Positions 56,317-62,088 of a DNA stretch of 64,000 nt are shown here, in pieces. The notes under the pieces were generated by a model. It was not told where the DNA came from. It ran no database searches and was given only the letters and a program-made list of their open reading frames with translations. The stretch comes from Benzoatithermus sp963720725. Lineage in GTDB: Bacteria; Pseudomonadota; Alphaproteobacteria; Geminicoccales; Geminicoccaceae. A program made the translations under genes and the position numbers. The first letter of the stretch is position 1. Every line of letters starts with the position of its first letter. The stretch lies in assembly GCA_963720725.1 (NCBI GenBank), contig CAVRGN010000001.1, forward strand, positions 372,001-436,000. The letters are read 5' to 3'.

Positions 56317-57999
56317 ATGACGTCGCTATCGAGGACAGTCGTCGCCAACACTTGTGCTAGTAATTGGGCTATAGTCAAAATGAGCCTCGTTGCGCTCCCG
56401 ATAGTTTTGCAAGTCGAAGCAGCCATCGCATTCACGCCCGTGGATGTTCAGGGTTCGAATGCCAATATTCATCTGACGCAGCTGAGCACCTATGACGGTG
56501 GGTATTTCTCGACGACAAGCGCCGAGGTTCCTCCTGCCTACGATCGTCGCGAGCGGCGCCTATACTACATCAACAAGGCCCGTCGCTCGATTGATGTGCT
56601 CGACATCGACGACCCCGGCCATCTGCACCGGGACAAGACGTTCGATCTCGGGCCGGCGGCCCTGGGCGCGCAGGCGGTGGCCTTCCGCAGCGGTGTCCTG
56701 GCGACCGCTTTCTCCGGGCCGACCAAGTCGAGCGACGGCGTCGTCAGCTTCGTCGACCGCGATGGCCGGCCGCAGGCTCCGCCAGCCTTGGTGGGGCCAC
56801 AGCCCACGATGCTGGTGTTCACGCCGGACGCCAGAAAGCTGCTGGTGCCGGGACGGGGCGAGGCCAGCGACGATTACAGCGCGGACCCGCAAGGGACGAT
56901 CACCATCCTTCATTGGTGCGAGCACTTCCCCTGCTCGAGCGTCGGCACCAAGCGGATCGACTTCAGCGCCTTCGATGGGCGACGGTCCGAACTGGTCAGC
57001 CGCGGCGTGCGGCTCCACGGCCCGCACGCCTCCGTGGCGCAGGATATGGAGCCCGAGTCGATCACGGTGTCAGCCAATTCGCGAACCGCCTGGGTGACAC
57101 TCCAGCGCAACAACGCCTTGGCGGTGCTCGACCTGACGGCGGAGCGCGTCATCGATATCCTGCCGCTCGGCTATAAGAACAACGCGCTCCCCGGGATGGG
57201 TCTGGACGCGAGTGATGTGGACGGGCGCATCCGGATCAAGCCTTGGCACCTCCGCTCGTTCTACGAACCCGATTACCTCGAGGCGTTTACGGCTGGGGCA
57301 GACACGTTCCTGGTGACGGCGAACGAGGGCGATCCGCGGGATTTCTCCGGCTATACGGAGGTGGCGCGCTTCGGCGATCTGCCGCTCGATCGGGCAGCGT
57401 TCCCGAACGGGGCGAGGCTGCAGCTTCCGCAAAACTTGGGCCGGCTCCAGGTGAGCCGTGTCGATGGCATCGGTCGTGGGGGCCGGTTCGTCAACGCATA
57501 CGCCTTCGGCGGCCGCTCACTGGCGGTGTGGACGACCCGGGGCGAGCTCATTGCCGACACCGGGGACAGCTTCGAGCGAATCATCGCGGCAGCGGTGCCG
57601 GCCTTCTTCAACGCCCCCGACGACAGTAACCAGTCCGACCGGACCAGCCAGGGCCGTGGCGCCGAGCCGGAGCCGCTCACGGTCGGCACGATCGCCGGCC
57701 GGACCTACGCCTTCGTCGGTTTCGAGCGGCTTGGTGGCGTCATGGTGTACGACATCACCGATCCACGCAGCCCTCAGTTCCAACAGTACATCAACAACCG
57801 CAATTTCGCGGTCGATCCGGCAACGGTCTGCACCAAGGACATGCCGAAGTCGCCCGCCTGCGCCGCCGCGGGCGACCTCAGCGTCGAGGGCGTCCTGTTC
57901 ATTCCGGCGAGCGACAACAAACTCGGCGTACCGTTGCTGATCGCGTCGCATGAGACCAGCGACACCGTGACTGTGTTCCGGATCAACTCGACGCACTAG
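56317..57999 (+). CDS. Exported choice-of-anchor-I type beta-propeller protein
   Basis: A 560-residue protein of the choice-of-anchor-I/esterase-like propeller group. The N-terminus (SNWAIVKMSLVALPIVLQVEAAIA) is signal-like. Repeats include RRLYYINKARRSIDVLDI, PESITVSANSRTAWVTLQRNNALAVLDL and AGADTFLVTANEGDPRDF, whose ANEGD is a family hallmark. GGRSLAVWTTRG and TIAGRTYAFVGFERLGGVMVYDI follow, with ASHETSDTVTVFRI at the end. ATG 56317 follows GGGGAGAG. The first 250 bases are clearly less GC-rich than the surroundings. It sits between two pieces of a sulfotransferase gene, which points to insertion. The function is unknown; some relatives are phytase- or phosphatase-linked. Confidence 0.8.
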   Translation: MTSLSRTVVANTCASNWAIVKMSLVALPIVLQVEAAIAFTPVDVQGSNANIHLTQLSTYDGGYFSTTSAEVPPAYDRRERRLYYINKARRSIDVLDIDDPGHLHRDKTFDLGPAALGAQAVAFRSGVLATAFSGPTKSSDGVVSFVDRDGRPQAPPALVGPQPTMLVFTPDARKLLVPGRGEASDDYSADPQGTITILHWCEHFPCSSVGTKRIDFSAFDGRRSELVSRGVRLHGPHASVAQDMEPESITVSANSRTAWVTLQRNNALAVLDLTAERVIDILPLGYKNNALPGMGLDASDVDGRIRIKPWHLRSFYEPDYLEAFTAGADTFLVTANEGDPRDFSGYTEVARFGDLPLDRAAFPNGARLQLPQNLGRLQVSRVDGIGRGGRFVNAYAFGGRSLAVWTTRGELIADTGDSFERIIAAAVPAFFNAPDDSNQSDRTSQGRGAEPEPLTVGTIAGRTYAFVGFERLGGVMVYDITDPRSPQFQQYINNRNFAVDPATVCTKDMPKSPACAAAGDLSVEGVLFIPASDNKLGVPLLIASHETSDTVTVFRINSTH

Positions 58000-58016
58000 C
58001 CGGTGCACCCGTACAG

Positions 58017-58041
58017 CCGTGCGGCCTTCGCCGCCGCACGG
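58017..58041 (+). terminator. Hairpin after the propeller gene
   Basis: CCGTGCGGC (58017-58025) pairs perfectly with GCCGCACGG (58033-58041), a 9-bp stem with a 7-base loop, 17 bases after the propeller stop. There is no T-run. It lies at the point where sulfotransferase-like coding sequence resumes. Confidence 0.5.
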
Positions 58042-58222
58042 AGGGGGTCAGCGCCGCGCTGCCGCCCGAGCGGCCGCTCGCCTTGGAGATCGTCGAGGGA
58101 TAGGGTTCACTGTGCTGGTTGCTGGCCTGCCCGAGCCTGCCCAACCATTTCCATACGACGATCTGCGCGGACTTCTGGAGCGTGGTCGGATGGACGTCGA
58201 CCTAGTCGGACGGCAGGCGTAA
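58042..58222 (+). pseudogene. Sulfotransferase family protein, C-terminal remnant
   Basis: Two frames together give the end of a P-loop sulfotransferase. First EGVSAALPPERPLALEIVEG, like the PPERLLVfdv-GW region, then a TAG where Trp is expected. In another frame GLPEPAQPFPYDDLRGLLERG follows, like the FLGvPvPdePFP region. It carries at least one stop and one frameshift and has no start. Together with the 55887-56168 fragment it shows that one sulfotransferase gene was split, with the middle lost. Confidence 0.55.
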
Positions 58223-58873
58223 TCGAAACAACAGCGCGTAGCGCCGGCCGATCGCGATCCGATCGAGCACCGCGCCTCGCTCCCGGGCGAGTGTGTCCAG
58301 CGTCCTCTCGATTTCCGGCCGATGGCTTACATGAAACCGGGCAAGCCAGGTTCGCATGAGCGCCGCGAACCAGGGCGGCAGCCCGGCCATGTCGCCGAAG
58401 TCGACCACGTGCAGGGAACCGCCGGGCGCGAGGCTGGCCGCCGCGGCACGCAGCGCCGCCTCCGGATCGTCGACCATCGACAGGCAGTAGGAGATGGTCA
58501 CGCGGTCGAACCCGCCCGGGCGGGCGAAGGTCGAGCCGGCATCGAGGGCCTCGGCGACGCCGTGCGCCAGGTTCGCTCGGACCCCGGCCTGGCGCAAGCG
58601 GGCGGTCGCGACCTCGAGCATGGGTGCCGCCGCGTCCAGCCCATGGAGCAGGGCGCCCGGATAGCGTCGCCCGATCAGGGCCAGGTTCCGGCCGGTGCCG
58701 CAGCCGATGTCGAGCAGGCTCTGGCCCGGCTCGAGGCGAAGGCCGTCGATCAGCCGGTCGCGGCCGAGCAGGTAGTATTTGCGGGTGACGTCGTAGATGT
58801 ACTTCTGGGGCCGGTACATCCGTGCCATTCGGCTACGGATGTCCGCAGACGAAGGCTCCAGGACGGTCGCCAT
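58202..58873 (-). CDS. btaB: Betaine lipid N-methyltransferase BtaB
   Basis: A 223-residue SAM-dependent methyltransferase that adds three methyl groups to diacylglyceryl-homoserine to form the betaine lipid DGTS. Class I motifs are LLDIGCGTGRNLALIGRRYP (motif I), LHGLDAAAPMLEVA (II), FDRVTISYCLSMVDDPEAAL (IV) and LAPGGSLHVVDFGD. The N-terminus RMYRPQKYIYDVTRKYYLLGRDRLI is typical of BtaB. ATG overlaps the btaA stop (TGATG). Without the neighbouring btaA this would be called a generic methyltransferase. Confidence 0.92.
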   Translation of the reverse strand: MATVLEPSSADIRSRMARMYRPQKYIYDVTRKYYLLGRDRLIDGLRLEPGQSLLDIGCGTGRNLALIGRRYPGALLHGLDAAAPMLEVATARLRQAGVRANLAHGVAEALDAGSTFARPGGFDRVTISYCLSMVDDPEAALRAAAASLAPGGSLHVVDFGDMAGLPPWFAALMRTWLARFHVSHRPEIERTLDTLARERGAVLDRIAIGRRYALLFRLRLPSD

Positions 58874-60084
58874 CAGCCCTGGTGCCGGTAGAGGTGGAAG
58901 CCGCCATAGATCGCCGACCGGTCGCGGGCATGCAGCACGCGTGACCTGTCCGCCTCGTAGGACCATGGCGCCAGGAGCTCGGCCGGCAGCATCTGGGGCA
59001 GGGGCGTTTCCTCGCCGGCGGTGCGGAAGATCACCCGCGCCCCCTTGCGGGCGGTGCGGTTCAGCTCGGTCCACAAGGCGGCGATCTGCTCACGGCTCAT
59101 CCAGTCCTGGGCGTCGAGCAGGACGTAGGCGTCGATCGCCTGGGCGTCCTGGCGGCGCAGGAAGTCGGTGAAGCTGATCTGCTCGATGTCCACCCGGTCG
59201 ACACGGTCGCGCAGGCGTTCGAAATTCTCGGACCGGAGATAGGGCGGCAGCCCCAGGCCCTGGCCGGGATAGCGGCGGCCGAAGGCCTGCCAGGCGAACC
59301 AGTTCTCCTGGATCGGGAAGTCGCAGGCCAGCCGCTCGACGCGGGCGCGCAGGAGCGTGGCGAGGTTGCCGCCCGCATCCGCCTTGAGCGCGTCGAACTG
59401 TGCCGGCGGAATGCCCAGGCCGAAATAGGCGGCCGGCAGGTCCGCCAGCTTGCGGACCAGCCGGCTGTCGAACACGGGCGCCAGCTCGTCCTCGAACAGG
59501 CGCCGCTGCTCGGCGAGGTCGCGGGCGTCGAGCAGGCGCTCGGGGCGCTTGCCGTGCAAGCGGCACACCAAGTGGCCGAGCTGGATCGTGCGGCCGAGCA
59601 GCCCGTGGCCGTAGAGGTTGCGGCGGAACATCGAGATCCGCTGCCGGCCGGCGAAATCGCGGCCCTCCCAGTAGTCGCGCACCTCGGTCGCCAGGTTCGG
59701 CGCCACGAAGCGGCGGTAGAGGCGCAGATTGTCCTGGGTGTCGGCCTCGGCGAAGAAGGCGCGGAACGCCTCGTAGTGGGGCAGATGGCGCGCCGCCGCG
59801 AGCTTGAGCTTGAGCAGGGCCACATGCGCGGGATTCAGGTCGACCGCACGGACATCCATGGGATCGGCCGTGAGATAGCTCATCACGTTGCAGCCGCCGG
59901 ACGCGATGGTCACCAGCCGGCTGGTCGGCCCCAATTCCAGGGCCTCCATGTCGACCTCGGGATCTTCCCAGATCTGGGCGTAGACCAGCCCTTCGAACAT
60001 CTTGGCGAAGACGCGCTCGAGAATGCCGCGCTTGGAGGTCGGGGCCGCCTGCAGGGCAGCGTCGCGCACGAGGGCGTTGGCCAA
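58873..60084 (-). CDS. btaA: Diacylglyceryl-homoserine synthase BtaA (DUF3419)
   Basis: A 403-residue enzyme that transfers the 3-amino-3-carboxypropyl group of SAM to diacylglycerol, the first step of DGTS synthesis. Family features are the N-terminal GLVYAQIWEDPEVDMEAL, the SAM-binding LVTIASGGCNVMSYLTADP and VRAVDLNPAHVALLKLKL. NLYGHGLLGRTIQLGH and the C-terminal VLLDAQDWMSREQI and RVIFRTAGEETPLP are also present. The start is TTG 60084, six bases after AGGAG, 13 bases from the plcP stop. It is acyl-glycerol specific and acts at the inner membrane. Confidence 0.94.
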   Translation of the reverse strand: MANALVRDAALQAAPTSKRGILERVFAKMFEGLVYAQIWEDPEVDMEALELGPTSRLVTIASGGCNVMSYLTADPMDVRAVDLNPAHVALLKLKLAAARHLPHYEAFRAFFAEADTQDNLRLYRRFVAPNLATEVRDYWEGRDFAGRQRISMFRRNLYGHGLLGRTIQLGHLVCRLHGKRPERLLDARDLAEQRRLFEDELAPVFDSRLVRKLADLPAAYFGLGIPPAQFDALKADAGGNLATLLRARVERLACDFPIQENWFAWQAFGRRYPGQGLGLPPYLRSENFERLRDRVDRVDIEQISFTDFLRRQDAQAIDAYVLLDAQDWMSREQIAALWTELNRTARKGARVIFRTAGEETPLPQMLPAELLAPWSYEADRSRVLHARDRSAIYGGFHLYRHQG

Positions 60085-60097
60085 CTCGGTCTCCTGC

Positions 60098-60856
60098 TCA
60101 GGGACAGTGATTGAGGACGACGCCGTCGGCGCCGACGGTCACGAAGCTCGCCGGCCGGTCGACCCAGCAGCCGGTGTTGAGGTACTCGATCGCCTGGCCG
60201 CTGGGTCCGGGCCGGTCGAACACGGCGCGCGTCGCCTTGTGGGTGTGGCCGCAGACGATCACGTCCACGCCCTGCTCGCTGGCATAGCCGCAGGCACCCT
60301 GCTCGACGTCGCGGCTGAGGCTGCTGAAGCCGACATGCGCCCGGTCCAGCCGCTTGGGCCACTCGCCGTGCTTCGAGAGCCAGCGCTGGGTGAAGGCATA
60401 GGCGTGGGAGAAGAAGGCGGAGGTCTTGACGTAGCTCGAGATGAAGCGGTCGAACCGGTCGCCGTGCAGGGCCATGAAGTCCCTGCCGTCATACTGCCAG
60501 CGGAACAACTCGGTGGTCTCCACGCCGACCAGCTTCGCCACCAGCTGCGAGAGGTGGCGGTCGTGATTGCCGAGGATCCAGACGATCTCGGCTTCGCGCT
60601 TCTGGCTCAAGGCGCGGATATGGGCGAGCAGCCGCCAGGTGTCGGTGCAGAGATGGCGAAAGCTCCAGTCGTGGAACACGTCGCCCAGGAGGATGAGGCG
60701 CTCGAAGCGCCACTGCTCGAGCAGGTCCAGGAGATCGCGTGGCCTCGAGGCGGGCAGCCCCAGATGCAGATCCGACACGATGAGCGTGTCGGCCACCCGC
60801 GGGGCGATGGTCGCCGTGCGGGCTAGGTAAGGCTCGATCGCGAGCGCGGTGGCCAC
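60098..60856 (-). CDS. plcP: PlcP-like metallophosphoesterase (lipid remodelling phospholipase C)
   Basis: A 252-residue calcineurin-like phosphoesterase. The two-metal motifs are complete: IVSDLHLGLP, LLGDVFHDWS, WILGNHDRHLSQL, ALHGDRFDRF and VIVCGHTHKA. By sequence alone it could be an LpxH-like diphosphatase. The position directly upstream of btaA-btaB, and the known role of PlcP in Sinorhizobium and marine bacteria, favour a phospholipase C. It would cut phosphatidylcholine or related lipids to diacylglycerol for BtaA. GTG 60856 is the start. A Pho-box-like array lies about 93 bases upstream. Confidence 0.85.
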   Translation of the reverse strand: MATALAIEPYLARTATIAPRVADTLIVSDLHLGLPASRPRDLLDLLEQWRFERLILLGDVFHDWSFRHLCTDTWRLLAHIRALSQKREAEIVWILGNHDRHLSQLVAKLVGVETTELFRWQYDGRDFMALHGDRFDRFISSYVKTSAFFSHAYAFTQRWLSKHGEWPKRLDRAHVGFSSLSRDVEQGACGYASEQGVDVIVCGHTHKATRAVFDRPGPSGQAIEYLNTGCWVDRPASFVTVGADGVVLNHCP

Positions 60857-60931
60857 TTGGCATCACTCCAGCCACGACTTCGGCCGATGCCCGCCGGGAC
60901 TGGGCAACGGCCCGGCGGCCTTTGCGCGCGC

Positions 60932-60977
60932 TCTATAAGGCTGGTTCCGTGACAGGGTGGTTATTGGCGTGTGACGG
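60932..60977 (-). promoter_or_regulatory. Pho-box-like array and -10 of the plcP-btaA-btaB operon
   Basis: Read on the minus strand, three 7-base units follow each other at 11-base steps: CCGTCAC (60977-60971), CAATAAC (60966-60960) and CTGTCAC (60955-60949). The first and last match the PhoB repeat CTGTCAT closely, the middle one weakly. TATAGA (60937-60932) follows the last unit by 11 bases, where a PhoB-dependent -10 is expected. Transcription would start near 60925, about 70 bases before the plcP GTG. Confidence 0.62.
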
Positions 60978-61009
60978 TCGCGTGGCCGCCATGACGTGTG
61001 ACATCGCGG

Positions 61010-61037
61010 CAGGCCCTCCCTGCTGTGGGAGGGCCTG
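61010..61037. terminator. Hairpin downstream of gap
   Basis: CAGGCCCTCCC (61010-61020) and GGGAGGGCCTG (61027-61037) form a perfect 11-bp stem with the loop TGCTGT, 22 bases beyond the gap stop codon. There is no T-run on either strand. It separates the tkt-gap unit from the Pho-controlled operon. Confidence 0.6.
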
Positions 61038-61059
61038 GTCGCGGGAGCGGTCTCGCCGC

Positions 61060-62082
61060 CTAGAGCTTGGCCATCAGTGCTGCGGTGTCGCACATCCGGT
61101 TCGAGAAGCCCCACTCGTTGTCGTACCAGGAGGCGACGCGGACGAGCTTGCCCTCGATCACCTTGGTGGCCTTGAGGTCGACGGTGGAGCTGTGCGGATC
61201 GTGGTTGAAGTCGATCGACACCAGCGGCTCCTCGGTGCAGCCCAGGATGCCCTTGAGCGCACCCTGCGCCGCGGCCTTGATCGCCGCGTTGAGCTCCTCG
61301 ACGCTGGTGTCGCGCTTGGGCACGAAGGTGAGGTCGACCATGCTGACGTTCATGGTCGGCACGCGGATCGCCACGCCGTCCAGCCGGCCCTTGAGCTCGG
61401 GCAGCACCAGACCCACCGCCTTGGCGGCACCGGTCGAGGTCGGGATCATCGAGGCCGTCGCGGCGCGGGCCCGGTAGAGGTCCTTGTGGAACACGTCGAG
61501 CAGGTTCTGGTCGTTGGTGAAGGCGTGGATCGTGGTCATGTGACCGCGCTCGATGCCGACCAGGTCGTTGAGGACCTTGGCCACCGGCGCCAGGCAGTTG
61601 GTGGTGCACGACGCGTTGCTGACCACGGTGTGCTCGGCGCGCAGCTGGTCGTGATTGACGCCGAACACTACGGTGATGTCGGCACCGTCGGCCGGGGCCG
61701 AGACCAGCACGCGCTTGGCGCCGGCGCCGAGATGCCCGGAGGCCTTCTCCCTGCTGGTGAAGATGCCGGTGCATTCCATGACGATGTCGATGCCGAGATC
61801 GCCCCAGGGCAGCTTGGCCAGGTCGCGCTCGGCCAGCACCTTGACCGGAGCCAGGGTCTTCCCCGCGTTGGTCCGGATCTGCAGCGTGTCGCCCTCGAGC
61901 TTGGCCTCGCCGGGGAAACGGCCATGCACGCTGTCGTAGCGGAACAGGTGCGCGTTGGTGGCCGGCGGCGCCAGATCGTTGATCGCCACGACCTCGATGT
62001 CGTCGCGGCCGTGCTCGGCCAGAGCCCTCAGGATGTTGCGGCCGATGCGGCCGAAGCCGTTGATGGCTACCTTCGCGGTCAC
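61060..62082 (-). CDS. gap: Glyceraldehyde-3-phosphate dehydrogenase, type I
   Basis: A 340-residue tetrameric enzyme that oxidises glyceraldehyde 3-phosphate to 1,3-bisphosphoglycerate. VAINGFGRIGRNILRAL is the NAD fold, VVSNASCTTNCLAP holds the active-site Cys, and TASMIPTSTGAAKAVG and IRVPTMNVSMVDLTF are conserved. SWYDNEWGFSNRMCD closes the protein. An Asp after the second strand (AINDLAPP) suggests NAD rather than NADP preference, as far as can be seen. It starts six bases after the tkt stop. Confidence 0.96.
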   Translation of the reverse strand: MTAKVAINGFGRIGRNILRALAEHGRDDIEVVAINDLAPPATNAHLFRYDSVHGRFPGEAKLEGDTLQIRTNAGKTLAPVKVLAERDLAKLPWGDLGIDIVMECTGIFTSREKASGHLGAGAKRVLVSAPADGADITVVFGVNHDQLRAEHTVVSNASCTTNCLAPVAKVLNDLVGIERGHMTTIHAFTNDQNLLDVFHKDLYRARAATASMIPTSTGAAKAVGLVLPELKGRLDGVAIRVPTMNVSMVDLTFVPKRDTSVEELNAAIKAAAQGALKGILGCTEEPLVSIDFNHDPHSSTVDLKATKVIEGKLVRVASWYDNEWGFSNRMCDTAALMAKL

Positions 62083-62088
62083 GATGGG

